NCBI RefSeq assembly: GCF_003719295.1
Contig: NZ_RFLW01000001.1
Coordinates: forward strand, 682,001-746,000
DNA length: 64,000 nt
Reading direction: 5' to 3'
Source of the DNA: Haliea alexandrii
GTDB taxonomy: Bacteria > Pseudomonadota > Gammaproteobacteria > Pseudomonadales > Halieaceae
Positions 17,607 to 27,331 of the stretch are shown here, piece by piece (the stretch's first letter is position 1; every line of letters begins with the position of its first letter). The notes beneath the pieces are model-generated. The model saw only the letters and a program-made list of their open reading frames with translations. It made no database searches and had not been told where the DNA came from. The translations under genes were made by a program, and so were the position numbers.

Positions 17607-19372
17607 ATGTCTTCGGCGAAGGCACTGGCCTCGACCGCGCCCTGGCACAGGCGCTGTGCCGATTTTATGGTTGCGAGGCCGACTGGTTCACGCTCACCGT
17701 CATGGCGACCAGTCAGGCTTTACAGGAAGGGCACAGTTGCCTGTTCCTCCCGGATTGGGCCGGGCGCGGCGTGGCCGGTTCAGCCGTGGGCAGCACCTTG
17801 CCGTCACTGGATGACTGGTTACAGCAGCTGGCGGCGCTGCCGCTGGAGCCGGGCCGTAACACTCCGCTGGTGCTGGATGGGGAGCGCTTGTACCTCCGCC
17901 GCTACTGGCAGTTCGAGCAGAACCTGGCGGCGGCTTTGCGTCCGCGTCTGCAGACCTCGCCGGTGGCACACCTGGAACGGGCTCGCGCGGTGCTGGACAC
18001 GCTGTTTCCCCCGCGCACGGTCGGTGAGCCACCGGACTGGCAGAAGGTGGCGGCGGCCAATGCGTTGCTACAGGCGTTCACGGTGGTTGCGGGTGGACCG
18101 GGTACCGGCAAAACCTACACCGTGACCCGCTTGCTTGCCTGTCTGATCGCCTGCCTGCCCATAGAGCACGACGCGCCACTGGTCATTCGCATGGCGGCGC
18201 CGACCGGCAAGGCCGCACAGCGGCTCGCCGAGTCCATCGCCGCGGCGCGCACCGAACTCGCGGGCCTGGTGCCCGCGGCGGTGCTGAGTGCCATTCCTGA
18301 TAGCGGCACCACCCTGCACCGTCTGTTAGGCGTTGTACGCAACCGCCCGGGTTTTCGCCACAACGCCAGCAACCCGCTGCAACTGGATGTTCTGGTGGTA
18401 GACGAGGCTTCCATGGTCGACCTGCCACTGATGACACGGCTGTTTCAGGCGCTGCCTGCGCGCTGTCGCGTCATACTGTTGGGCGATCCCGACCAGCTGC
18501 CCTCCGTGGCGGCCGGCTCCGTGCTGGCAGACCTGGCCGCGCTTGCACCCTGTGATTACAGCGCGCAACGCCTGGCGGCGCTCGCCGGGCTCGGCGTCAC
18601 GCTGGACGCCGCGGAGCCGGGTGCCGTGGAAGCGAACTACCTGACCACGCTGCGCCAGAGCCGTCGCTTCGACGCCAGCGGCGGCATCGGCGAGCTGGCG
18701 CGGCAGGTACTCGCCGGTGACGGCGCCGGGAGCTTACAGACGCTCACCACAGCCGGCGACGTACTGGCCTTGCAGGACAGGAGGCGCAGCGCAGCAGCTG
18801 TCACCCGCTGGCTCGATACCCACTACAGGCCAATTGCGGAAGCACGCTGCCTTGATGATGCCTTCCAGGCACTGCAGCGCTTCCGTATTCTGTGCCCGGC
18901 GCGCGGCGGCCCCTGGGGCGTGGACGCAATCAACCGCGTGGCACTGGCGCGCATGAACCCGGCGGGGCTGGTGCACTACTGCGGCAAGCCCATCATGATT
19001 ACCCGCAATCACCACGACTTCGGTTTGTACAACGGCGATGTTGGTCTGCTCTGGCCAGATGATGATGGACAGCTGCTGGCCTGGTTTCCCGTGGCCGGGG
19101 GTTTTCGGCCCATGGCGCCGGGACGACTGCCTGAGCACGAGCTGGTGTACGCGATGACCATTCACAAAACGCAGGGGTCTGAGTTTGATCGTGTGGCTCT
19201 CGTGCTGCCTGAGCAGCCGAGTGCAGGCCTGACACGTGAATTGCTGTATACAGCGATCACCCGTGCACGCAACGCGCTGGAGGTCGTCGCGAGCGAATCC
19301 GTATGGTCTGCTGCCGTCGCGCAGCGTGTACAGCGAGATTCCGGGCTGGCCGCTCTGTTGCAACTGGAATAG
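17603..19372 (+). CDS. recD: Exodeoxyribonuclease V alpha chain RecD
   Basis: 589 residues (E. coli 608). Superfamily 1B helicase: Walker A GGPGTGKTYT (about 163-172), AAPTGKAAQRLAESI, VVDEASMVDLPLM and LLGDPDQLPSVAAGSVLADL, and near the C-terminus AMTIHKTQGSEFDRV and LLYTAITRAR. It is the fast 5'-3' motor of RecBCD and is needed for nuclease activity and Chi response. The ATG overlaps the recB stop. The gene ends the recCBD operon; 166 bases of convergent spacer with no obvious terminator follow. Confidence 0.97.
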   Translation: MNVFGEGTGLDRALAQALCRFYGCEADWFTLTVMATSQALQEGHSCLFLPDWAGRGVAGSAVGSTLPSLDDWLQQLAALPLEPGRNTPLVLDGERLYLRRYWQFEQNLAAALRPRLQTSPVAHLERARAVLDTLFPPRTVGEPPDWQKVAAANALLQAFTVVAGGPGTGKTYTVTRLLACLIACLPIEHDAPLVIRMAAPTGKAAQRLAESIAAARTELAGLVPAAVLSAIPDSGTTLHRLLGVVRNRPGFRHNASNPLQLDVLVVDEASMVDLPLMTRLFQALPARCRVILLGDPDQLPSVAAGSVLADLAALAPCDYSAQRLAALAGLGVTLDAAEPGAVEANYLTTLRQSRRFDASGGIGELARQVLAGDGAGSLQTLTTAGDVLALQDRRRSAAAVTRWLDTHYRPIAEARCLDDAFQALQRFRILCPARGGPWGVDAINRVALARMNPAGLVHYCGKPIMITRNHHDFGLYNGDVGLLWPDDDGQLLAWFPVAGGFRPMAPGRLPEHELVYAMTIHKTQGSEFDRVALVLPEQPSAGLTRELLYTAITRARNALEVVASESVWSAAVAQRVQRDSGLAALLQLE

Positions 19373-19538
19373 GCGGGCGGTAATGGGACGATTGTCCGAT
19401 GCATGCGGGTCTGCTCTCTGAGGCGCAGGCCGGCGCCGTACGGCACCATCCGGGAGCCGATCTTGCCTGCCTGCTTGGTTGACCTGGAGATTGTCGAGTG
19501 TGGCTGCGGGGCGATACGCGCTCGCTACTCCATCAGGG

Positions 19539-22500
19539 TCACGGGGTGGCGGTAGGCGCTTTCGCCGCCCACACGCCGTGCATGCCATACGCCCGCCATC
19601 CCCAGGCGACCCAGCGCAGCATCTGGTTCGCCAGCCAGAGTGCCCAGATCAGCATCACCGCGCGGTACACCATGAGGTCGACGCTGAACACGGTGGCGGT
19701 GGGGAAGCCGTTCTGCCCGGCACGGTCCTGGAAGAAGTTATACCGGTGTGACCAGCTGTTGTTGCCTGTCACCAACATGTCGGGGCTGGACAGCAGGCCC
19801 AACGGAATCGCGGAGACCAGGGTAAGCAGAGTGATGAAGGCGCCAATGCCCAGGGCCACCTGCATCAGGTTGAATTTCAGCCGGCTCATGGCAGCGGGCT
19901 GGAGGCGCTGCCGGAAGGCCAGCAGGAACAGGAATCCGGCAACCACCAACACCCCATAGCTGTTCACCGTGGACAGCCCGATACCCAGCAGCAGCCAACC
20001 GGGCAGGCCGATGGGAATACCGGTTGCGAGGCGTTTGTTCAACTGGTTCAGCAGCAGGGCGCCGAGGACGATGACGCAGAAAACCCCCCAGTACAACATG
20101 GCTGGCCCGATGGGCGGACCACTCAGGTAGAGCGGCCAGCGGTCCTGCGGCAGGGTGTAGGTGAGCGAGATATTACTGGCGCCATCGGGCAGCTCTACCC
20201 GGGGTGACTCACTCCGCCAGCCGCTGCCGCCGTCCTCTTCGAAGGTAACGCCAATCCGCTGCTCGCCAGGTTGCAGTGACACACTGACGGTATTGCCCTT
20301 GGGCAGGCTCAATTCGTTGCCGTTGTGGCTCAGGGCGGTAACGCGGCTCCCGGTGGGCAAGGTGAAGCTGTAGTCTTGCCCCATGCTGGCCTTGACGTTC
20401 AGGCTGAGCTGACTCTGACGCAGTGCGGCACCGTGCTGGAAAGATAGATTAACCGCTTCTGTTGTGAAGGTGGGCCCGGCAATACCCTCGGGCCGGCTGA
20501 AGTTCAGAGTGAGCGATTCACCCGGCCAGGGTTTCCACAGGGGTTGCAGGCTGTCGGCGCCACCGACCGGGCGCGTGGGTGGCAGCCCCTCGTGACTCAC
20601 CCGCCACAGCGCCGAGGGCCGCACACGCCAGGTTTCGACATAGTGTTCTCCTGCTGCCGCCTGCAGTTGCAACTGGCTCTGCGGGTTGATGCTGGACTCC
20701 CAGCTGATCTGTCGCTGGCGGTCGCTGAATTGCAGCTGCGCCTGCCCGCCGGAAAAGTTGATGGCCTCCGAGAGAGGCCGCTCAACGGTCAGCAGAGGAA
20801 CGTCCACAGCGACCGGACCCGATGTGGGGGCAAGCCGCGTGACCCGTGTGACCACGCGCCATTGCAGCCCGATATCGAACTCACGGTGTACAACGAAGAA
20901 CGGGGTTATGGGGTCGGGCGTGATGCGATTGCCGGCTTCCTGGCGCGCCGCCGAGAGCGCGCGCAATGACAGCGTGCCGGACGGCACCCGCCCATCCACC
21001 AGACCGCTCAGTTGCCAGTGGGTTGTGCGGGTGTTGAGGTTGTGAATTGCCAGCGGCAGGCTGACGCTGGCAATGTCGCTCTGCAGCGCGCCACTGAGGC
21101 TGACCACGTGTGGCCCCCGGGTCAGGCGCACGGACAGGTAGCCCTCGTGCAGGCGTGCGGTGGCATCGGCGCCATCTACCTGCAGGCTGGACACCTGCCA
21201 CCCCTCGCGCGGTGTGGGAAGTTGCAGGAGCACATCGGCGGCGGCGTAGGCGCTGAAGCCTATGCTCAGGGTGTGGCGCGTGGTCGTGATCAATCCTTCG
21301 TCGAGCGCTACACAGTGCGGGGCACAGGTCGGCGGCTGCAGCAACCGCTGCTCCAGCTCGTTGAGTAATTGCGCTGAAGGGAACGCCTGTGCCGCAGCGG
21401 GCTGTGGCAGGCCTGAAAACACCAGGCCGGCTGTCAGCGCCATGGCCGCGGTACAGGCGGCGGGCACCGCCAGTGCGCCACTTGCGGTCGGGTCTGTGTC
21501 GGCCGGTGGATTGCGCAGGGTGCGCACCAGCGCGCTCATCAGCACCCCGGCATAGGCGAGGGTGAGCAACACGCCAAGCACGCGCCAAAGCCGTGTCAGC
21601 CACGGCGGGCTGTACATGACGGAGAGTGATGCAGCTTGCGACACGGGGCTGGCAGACTGCAGCGTCACACTGTTCCAGAGCCAGTTTGGTGCCCCCGGCC
21701 CGGTTTGTACACGGTCTGTCTCGCCCAGCAGGTAGGCATTCTGCTGGTTCCGCGCCGGGGCTTCGGCCGCGAGCATCTTCCCTTCCAGGGTCGCACGCGG
21801 GGCCATGGCCGCGATGCTTTCCACTGCGAGGTCGCTGGCCACGGAGCGCGCATTGTGGTCAAACTGAGTGGCGTAATCATATACGCCCACGGAACTTCGC
21901 TCGAGAGACGGGTAGATGGCCAGACGGAAATTACTGATGGAAAAGGCCACCAGGGCGAGGACTGCGGCGATGCAGGTGAGAGTGGTGGCAACGGTGACGC
22001 CGCGCCGGATTCGCCCGTGCGCGATGGCGGCGAGCGGCAGCAACAGCAGGAGGGTCGCCAGCAGTGCGGTGGGCATGCCCGGCTCGTGGTAGGCGGTGAG
22101 CAGCGCGGCAATCGCCAGCGCTGCCGCCTTGAAGCCGAGGAGCTTGCGCGTAGCGGCCACCAGCACCAGCAGCAGGAAGATGTCCCAGAGGTCCCAGCCG
22201 CTCAGCCAGGTGCCGCGTATGTCCTCGACGCCGGCTGCGTGCAGTACGCGCCAGCCGGGGGGGATATGCAGGGTGGCGCTGAAGGTATCAGCGCGGCTTT
22301 CCCAGCCCGTCGCCGAGAACTGCGTGGGGGATGCGATACGGGTAACCGCCTCCAACGCAATTTCAGGGCTGCGAATTTCCACGCCTTCACCGCCTGCGTG
22401 CTGCGTCACCAACACCGGGTGGCCGGATACTTGCGCGCGGCCGAGCCGGGTGTCGGGCTGTGTGTTAAGGCGCCACTCGTTGCGCATCGCACCCGTGATG

Positions 22501-23588
22501 GATTCCACACCGGTAAGCGCGTCGCCGTCAAAGTCCAGCCACAGGTTGCGGGTCACCGACAGCGTATTGTTCCCGGACGACTGGTCGCCGCGATACTCGG
22601 TGTTGATCTGCAACGTCGTGTCCGCGCCCAGGCGCCAGGTGGGAAGCTCTTTCCATTCCTCCGGTACGGGTGCCTGTGAGGTGTCGATGCCCGGTGCCCC
22701 GGAAAGCGTGACCTGTCGCAGGTTGCTGTCAGCGGCGAAACTCAGGTATTCCACAGCGGGCCAGCTGTCGTCATGCCGGTTTGTGGTCAGCTGCTCCGCG
22801 CGCTGTAAAAACCGCGCCTGTGCGATCAGCGTGTGGCGCCCGGCGCTCAACTGAATGCGCAGGTCACCGTTGTCTTCAATGCGGGCGGGCAAAGGGGAGT
22901 CGATACCCATCAGCGCCGTGTTCGGCCAGGCCAGCTGCCCCAACTGAACGTCGCGCGGTTCGCCGCTCACGGTCATCACCACGCGTGTCTCCAGCGTCAT
23001 AGGTACACCGTCCGTCAGCTTGCGGAACACCTCCACCTGCAGCGAATTACTCTGTTTCACCGGGACGGCGGCGCTGTCGCGCCCGAGAATAAGCTGCGCG
23101 CCACGGCGTTCCGTGTTTGCCGGCTGCCCGGCCTCGGTGACCTTGAGCAGGGCGATACTTTCCGGCAGCGGCAAGCTCGCGGGCCGGCGCTGCCAACGGA
23201 ACTGGCCGGCGATCTCGTGTTTGCCCCGGGGTAGCAGAGCATGGGGGGTGCCGGCCCGGTCCAGAACGGCGGCGCGGCTCCCGTTCACGGTCACCCTCAG
23301 CGGCCAGTTGCCCGCGCCCCCGGGCAGCGGCACCAGGGCGTCATCGCGAAATACCTCCACCCGGTAATTGAAGGACATTCCGTCTGCACGCAGGTCCAGC
23401 GCCAGCTGGCCGGGCCAGATGCACACGCGTTCAGAATGCTTTGCGACCACCCGGGGGCAGGTGTGGTCCGGGTGCTTTTCCAGTACCCAGTCCTCCCAAG
23501 CGCTCAATGCCGCCGGATCAGCGGCGGCATGCAGGCTGGCGAGCAAGCTCACGAGGCAGGCCAGGTATCTGATGGCAAGGCGAGGCAT
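19539..23588 (-). CDS. Very large membrane-anchored protein of unknown function
   Basis: 1349 residues from the ATG at 23588, picked because GGAG stands six bases before it and it gives a clean signal peptide (MPRLAIRYLACLVSLLASLHAAA); the frame is open a little further upstream. The N-terminal 470 residues and a central block (about 730-1130) look like extracytoplasmic beta-rich domains. Between them lie about five membrane helices (near residues 475-600), one helix near 680-700, and a C-terminal group of about four helices (1165-1330). No catalytic motif is evident. Phrases such as LPRGKHEIAGQFRWQRRP and SLQPGEQRIGVTFEEDGG suggest repeated beta-sandwich folds facing the periplasm. It stands alone between convergent recD and the divergent peptidase gene. 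I do not recognise a named family. Confidence 0.75.
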   Translation of the reverse strand: MPRLAIRYLACLVSLLASLHAAADPAALSAWEDWVLEKHPDHTCPRVVAKHSERVCIWPGQLALDLRADGMSFNYRVEVFRDDALVPLPGGAGNWPLRVTVNGSRAAVLDRAGTPHALLPRGKHEIAGQFRWQRRPASLPLPESIALLKVTEAGQPANTERRGAQLILGRDSAAVPVKQSNSLQVEVFRKLTDGVPMTLETRVVMTVSGEPRDVQLGQLAWPNTALMGIDSPLPARIEDNGDLRIQLSAGRHTLIAQARFLQRAEQLTTNRHDDSWPAVEYLSFAADSNLRQVTLSGAPGIDTSQAPVPEEWKELPTWRLGADTTLQINTEYRGDQSSGNNTLSVTRNLWLDFDGDALTGVESITGAMRNEWRLNTQPDTRLGRAQVSGHPVLVTQHAGGEGVEIRSPEIALEAVTRIASPTQFSATGWESRADTFSATLHIPPGWRVLHAAGVEDIRGTWLSGWDLWDIFLLLVLVAATRKLLGFKAAALAIAALLTAYHEPGMPTALLATLLLLLPLAAIAHGRIRRGVTVATTLTCIAAVLALVAFSISNFRLAIYPSLERSSVGVYDYATQFDHNARSVASDLAVESIAAMAPRATLEGKMLAAEAPARNQQNAYLLGETDRVQTGPGAPNWLWNSVTLQSASPVSQAASLSVMYSPPWLTRLWRVLGVLLTLAYAGVLMSALVRTLRNPPADTDPTASGALAVPAACTAAMALTAGLVFSGLPQPAAAQAFPSAQLLNELEQRLLQPPTCAPHCVALDEGLITTTRHTLSIGFSAYAAADVLLQLPTPREGWQVSSLQVDGADATARLHEGYLSVRLTRGPHVVSLSGALQSDIASVSLPLAIHNLNTRTTHWQLSGLVDGRVPSGTLSLRALSAARQEAGNRITPDPITPFFVVHREFDIGLQWRVVTRVTRLAPTSGPVAVDVPLLTVERPLSEAINFSGGQAQLQFSDRQRQISWESSINPQSQLQLQAAAGEHYVETWRVRPSALWRVSHEGLPPTRPVGGADSLQPLWKPWPGESLTLNFSRPEGIAGPTFTTEAVNLSFQHGAALRQSQLSLNVKASMGQDYSFTLPTGSRVTALSHNGNELSLPKGNTVSVSLQPGEQRIGVTFEEDGGSGWRSESPRVELPDGASNISLTYTLPQDRWPLYLSGPPIGPAMLYWGVFCVIVLGALLLNQLNKRLATGIPIGLPGWLLLGIGLSTVNSYGVLVVAGFLFLLAFRQRLQPAAMSRLKFNLMQVALGIGAFITLLTLVSAIPLGLLSSPDMLVTGNNSWSHRYNFFQDRAGQNGFPTATVFSVDLMVYRAVMLIWALWLANQMLRWVAWGWRAYGMHGVWAAKAPTATP

Positions 23589-23843
23589 GGGCATCTCCGC
23601 AGCGGGCGCGCGCTTGCGCGTAAACGTAAACATAAACATAGCATCCCCGCAGCTGGCCTGTTCAGGAAGTCGTATCCTCCCACAGGCTGATGCGATTGAT
23701 TAGTGAGCTTGTCGGTGCTCCGTGTGCTCTGTCCATGTGGTAAGTGTTCCCCCGGGTGGAAGGCGGGGGAAAGCGGATTGCGCTTGCGCTGGGGGTCATT
23801 CATGCTAATGACCTGTGTTCCGCAAAGGCATTGAGGTTTTTTC

Positions 23844-25523
23844 ATGGTGATTCGCACCGCACTGTTCGCATTATTCGCCCTCGGCGTGCTCGTGGCCTGT
23901 TCCACCAGTACGGGTCCTGATACCTCCGCCAACGAGGCAATTGAAGCCGATCGTCTCCATGAAATCGTCAAGCTACTGGCGTCGGACGAGTTTGGCGGCC
24001 GTGCCCCCGGCACTGCCGGCGAGGACAAAACCGTGTCCTACCTCATTGAACAGTTCGAGGCCATTGGTGTGGAGCCCGGCGGCCCGGATGGGCAATGGAC
24101 TCAGGCCGTGCCGATGATGCGCACCTTGCTGGAATCACCGCAGTTGGCGTTTACTTACCCCCAGGGTCAGGAAAAGCTGATGCAAGGCGAAGACATTGAA
24201 GTCAGCACGGTACGCGCCACGCAGCGCATTGATGCCCGGGATATCCCACTGGTGTTTGTCGGCTTCGGGGTGACGGCGCCTGAGCGCGACTGGGACGACT
24301 ACGGCGACATCGACCTGACCGGCAAGATTGCCGTGTTCCTGGTGAACGACCCGGACTTCGCCGCTGCGCCCGATGAGCCCGTTGCCGGGCGTTTCGGCAA
24401 CCGTCGCATGACCTATTACGGGCGCTGGGCCTACAAGTACGAAGAGGCCGCGCGGCGCGGTGCGCTGGGGGCCCTGGTCATTCATGAAACCGAGGCCGCC
24501 GGTTACGACTGGAGTGTGGCGGCTGCCGGCGCCGGCGAACGCGTAGCGCTGGCGGGCAATACCAGCGGCCCGGTGCCGGTCGCGCTGCAAGGCTGGCTGC
24601 ATGAGGGCGCCGCTACCCGGCTGCTCGCCATGGCGGGTCACGACCTGGCCACACTCCGCCGCGAGGCACGCCAACCTGACTTCCGCGCTTTTGAGTTGGA
24701 TGGCGTGCGCTTCAGCGCGCAATCAAGCGTCAACATCACCCGTTTTGACAGCCGCAATGTACTGGGCTTGCTACCGGGCCATGCGCGGCCGGATGAGGTG
24801 CTGATGGTCTCGGCACACTGGGATGCCTACGGGGAAGGCCCCGCGGATGCGCAGGGCAGAACGGTGCGAGCGGGGGCCAATGACGATGCACTCGGCACTG
24901 CAGGCGTGCTGGAAATTGCCCGTGTGCTTAAAGCCGGGCCGCCGCTGGAGCGCAGCGTGGTATTCGCTTTGTGGACGGCCGAGGAATCGGGCCTGGTCGG
25001 GTCCAGGGCCTATGCGGTGGACCCGGTGTACCCGCTGGCGACCACGGTAGCGAATTTCACACTGGATATCCTGCAGACCGCGGGTGCGGCCCGCGACGTG
25101 ATTTTGGTTGGAGAAGGCCAGAGCAGCCTGGAAGATGACCTGGCGCGTGTTGCCGCGCAGCAGGGCCGTTATGTGACGCCCGAGAATCTCCCCGAGAATG
25201 GCCTGTTCTACCGCGCAGACCACTTCTCCCTGGCGCGAGCGGGTGTGCCGGTACTGCTGCTGATGGGCATCGCGGGGGGTGCTGACCTGGTGGACGGTGG
25301 CCGCGCCGCGGGCAATCAGTGGATAGCTGACTACGTGGGTAACTGCTATCACAAACCCTGTGACGCCTGGTCCCCCGACTGGGACCTCACCGGTGCCGTG
25401 CAGGATATTGAGCTGTTCCGCCAGTTGCTGGAGGACCTGGGTAACGCCACGCGCTGGCCGCAGTGGCGCGCCGAATCCGAGTTCAGGGCGGTGCGCGAGA
25501 GCAGCGCGGCAGCGCGACCTTAA
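23844..25523 (+). CDS. M28-family zinc metallopeptidase lipoprotein
   Basis: 559 residues. Lipoprotein signal with lipobox LVAC near residue 18. The N-terminal part (DEFGGRAPGTAGEDKTVSYLIEQFEAIGVEPGG in outline) is typical of M28 aminopeptidases with an inserted PA domain (VFVGFGVTAPERDWDDYG to GALVIHETE). Zinc-binding and catalytic residues are visible: SAHWDAYG (His325, Asp327), GANDDALGTAGVLE, TAEESGLVGS and RADHFSLARAGVP. Expected to remove N-terminal residues from peptides in the periplasm. GAGG lies seven bases before the ATG. Divergent from the large membrane-protein gene, with 255 bases between them. Confidence 0.92.
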   Translation: MVIRTALFALFALGVLVACSTSTGPDTSANEAIEADRLHEIVKLLASDEFGGRAPGTAGEDKTVSYLIEQFEAIGVEPGGPDGQWTQAVPMMRTLLESPQLAFTYPQGQEKLMQGEDIEVSTVRATQRIDARDIPLVFVGFGVTAPERDWDDYGDIDLTGKIAVFLVNDPDFAAAPDEPVAGRFGNRRMTYYGRWAYKYEEAARRGALGALVIHETEAAGYDWSVAAAGAGERVALAGNTSGPVPVALQGWLHEGAATRLLAMAGHDLATLRREARQPDFRAFELDGVRFSAQSSVNITRFDSRNVLGLLPGHARPDEVLMVSAHWDAYGEGPADAQGRTVRAGANDDALGTAGVLEIARVLKAGPPLERSVVFALWTAEESGLVGSRAYAVDPVYPLATTVANFTLDILQTAGAARDVILVGEGQSSLEDDLARVAAQQGRYVTPENLPENGLFYRADHFSLARAGVPVLLLMGIAGGADLVDGGRAAGNQWIADYVGNCYHKPCDAWSPDWDLTGAVQDIELFRQLLEDLGNATRWPQWRAESEFRAVRESSAAARP

Positions 25524-25546
25524 GCAGAGTTTACGGGAGCATCATC

Positions 25547-25909
25547 ATGTCCTCTGCAAAAAGCTTTGAGCAAGTCCGGGCCGAACAGCTGGAGTACAAC
25601 GCCAGGCGCGAGTCGGGCTACCGCGAACGTGCGCTGAAACTCTACCCCTGGATCTGTGGCCGTTGCGCCAGGGAGTTCGACCGCAGGAACCTGTCGGAAC
25701 TCACCGTGCACCATGTCGACCACAATCACGACAACAACCCGAGTGACGGCAGTAACTGGGAGCTACTCTGTCTCTATTGTCATGACGAAGAGCACAGCAA
25801 GTTCGAAGCCTATGTGCGCTATGGCAGCAGCAAGGAAAAAAAGGGCCAAGCCGCCACCCACCAGCCGTTTGCAAATTTAAAGGCAAACATGGATGGCAAA
25901 AAGGATTGA
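25547..25909 (+). CDS. yajD: YajD-family HNH nuclease
   Basis: 120 residues from the ATG at 25547, with GGGAG eight bases upstream. It contains CGRCAREF, then LTVHHVDHNHDNNPSDGSNW and LLCLYCHDEEHSKF: the HNH core with two Cys pairs that bind structural zinc. YajD homologues are small, widespread and little studied; in vivo substrate unknown. It follows the M28 peptidase by 23 bases and may be co-transcribed. It ends 24 bases from the convergent kinase gene. Confidence 0.92.
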   Translation: MSSAKSFEQVRAEQLEYNARRESGYRERALKLYPWICGRCAREFDRRNLSELTVHHVDHNHDNNPSDGSNWELLCLYCHDEEHSKFEAYVRYGSSKEKKGQAATHQPFANLKANMDGKKD

Positions 25910-25933
25910 ACGATGTGCGCGCGAGCGGCCGTG

Positions 25934-27331
25934 TCAGTCAGTCCCCCGCAGCGCAGGGTAGCGCGGCTGGTCGATGCTCAGTTGCCCGGCGACGGTAGAT
26001 CGCAAGTGTGCTGCCAACCCCGGCGTGGTCAGCTCAAGCCCTTTGCGCAGCTCGCGACTGAGCTGCCAGCGCAAGTCATCCAGCGAGCCTTCGCCGAACA
26101 ATGCGCTGAGCCGTTGTTGTTCCGAGTGGGCGAGGGCTGGGCCGTACAGCAATTCCCGTTGCGCAATACCCAGGGAATTGGCGGCGACCTTTGCCAGAAA
26201 GCCAAAGCGCTCGTCCCCCCCACCCGCAACGTCTTCCGTCAGAAATGTTCGTACCCCTTCCAGAAGTTCGGCAGGCATCGGTAGCTGTGTGCCCTCAGCC
26301 AGTTTGATCTCGGGCGGTAGTTCGAAGTCGCCGGGAATCAGCAGATTCACGCAGTCCATCTGGGCTTCGGAGGAACGTCGCCCAATCACCGGGCGCTCCA
26401 GGCTGGGCGTGTCGCCGGTGCGCCAGGTGTGGGCCATGTTGAGCGTTGTGATGGACCACCAGAACGAGCCGAAGACCTGCCAGAAGCGCAGCTCTTCCTC
26501 ACTGACCGTGATGCCGGACGTTTCCTCGTAGCCTGCCAGAAGATCTTCGATGGTGCCGAAACCGCCTACCGGCAGGTCATCTTTACCGAAGCGCCAGGAG
26601 TTGACGCACAGCCAGCCGAGGTCGCGGACGGGGTCACCAATCTGGGTCAGTTCCCAGTCCAGCACTGCGACGATGCCGGATTCATCAATCATCAGGTTGC
26701 CGTTGCGGAAATCACCGTGAACCAGCGTTTGCCGCGTATCCGCTGGCAGGTGTTCCAGTAGCCAGCGCGCGGTGAAGTCGATCATGGGCACCGGGATATC
26801 CAGCACGCGGTAGGCATCCCAGGTCTCTTGTACCAGCGCCGCCGGACTCACAGTGGGTAGACTGGCTGCGGTATCTTCATCGATTTCAATCGCGTGCAGG
26901 CGCGCCAGCACATCGCCGCACTGCCTGGCCAGGTGTGGCCTGACGCCGGCCAGAGCCTCGGAGCGCACGATGCGCTGGCCCAGTGTTTCGCCATCGAGCC
27001 ACTGCATCAGGAAGCCTGAACCCAGCTCGTCACTGTCTTTGAGGAGGTAGACCACACCGGGTACGGGAATACCGGCCTTTTCTGCGAGCTGTAGCAACTT
27101 TGCCTCAGTTGCGAGTCCAACCTGGCCTGGAATGGGGGCGCCCTTCTCGCTGGTCGGGCTGCGCCGGAATGCGTAGCGCCGCTGCCCCTCCTCAGTCGCG
27201 ACGCGCAGGCGGTAGGTTTCCTGGCTGGCGCCGGCCGTCAACTGCTGACACTCTTCAATGCGCTGAAAACCGTCCAGTTCACGTTCCAGAACCGTCTTCA
27301 TGGCGTTTAAGAAGCGGGAATCCACTGACAT
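25934..27331 (-). CDS. APH-type phosphotransferase paired with an acyl-CoA dehydrogenase
   Basis: 465 residues. Protein-kinase-like fold of the aminoglycoside phosphotransferase family (PF01636): the Brenner-type loop LVHGDFRNGNLMID and the DWELTQIGDPVRDLGWL metal site are intact. A C-terminal extension of about 120 residues follows. Its ATG overlaps the stop of the acyl-CoA dehydrogenase gene (TGATG), a strong sign of joint function. This pairing matches the kinase and ACAD parts of eukaryotic ACAD10/ACAD11 and of Pseudomonas LvaA/LvaC, where the 4-hydroxyl of a hydroxyacyl-CoA is phosphorylated before elimination or isomerisation. The substrate here is an inference; antibiotic resistance is unlikely. 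Confidence 0.85.
   Translation of the reverse strand: MSVDSRFLNAMKTVLERELDGFQRIEECQQLTAGASQETYRLRVATEEGQRRYAFRRSPTSEKGAPIPGQVGLATEAKLLQLAEKAGIPVPGVVYLLKDSDELGSGFLMQWLDGETLGQRIVRSEALAGVRPHLARQCGDVLARLHAIEIDEDTAASLPTVSPAALVQETWDAYRVLDIPVPMIDFTARWLLEHLPADTRQTLVHGDFRNGNLMIDESGIVAVLDWELTQIGDPVRDLGWLCVNSWRFGKDDLPVGGFGTIEDLLAGYEETSGITVSEEELRFWQVFGSFWWSITTLNMAHTWRTGDTPSLERPVIGRRSSEAQMDCVNLLIPGDFELPPEIKLAEGTQLPMPAELLEGVRTFLTEDVAGGGDERFGFLAKVAANSLGIAQRELLYGPALAHSEQQRLSALFGEGSLDDLRWQLSRELRKGLELTTPGLAAHLRSTVAGQLSIDQPRYPALRGTD

Noticed and set aside
25934-27331. Aminoglycoside resistance gene
   Set aside because: The APH-type kinase overlaps an acyl-CoA dehydrogenase gene and has a long C-terminal extension, pointing to acyl-CoA metabolism.
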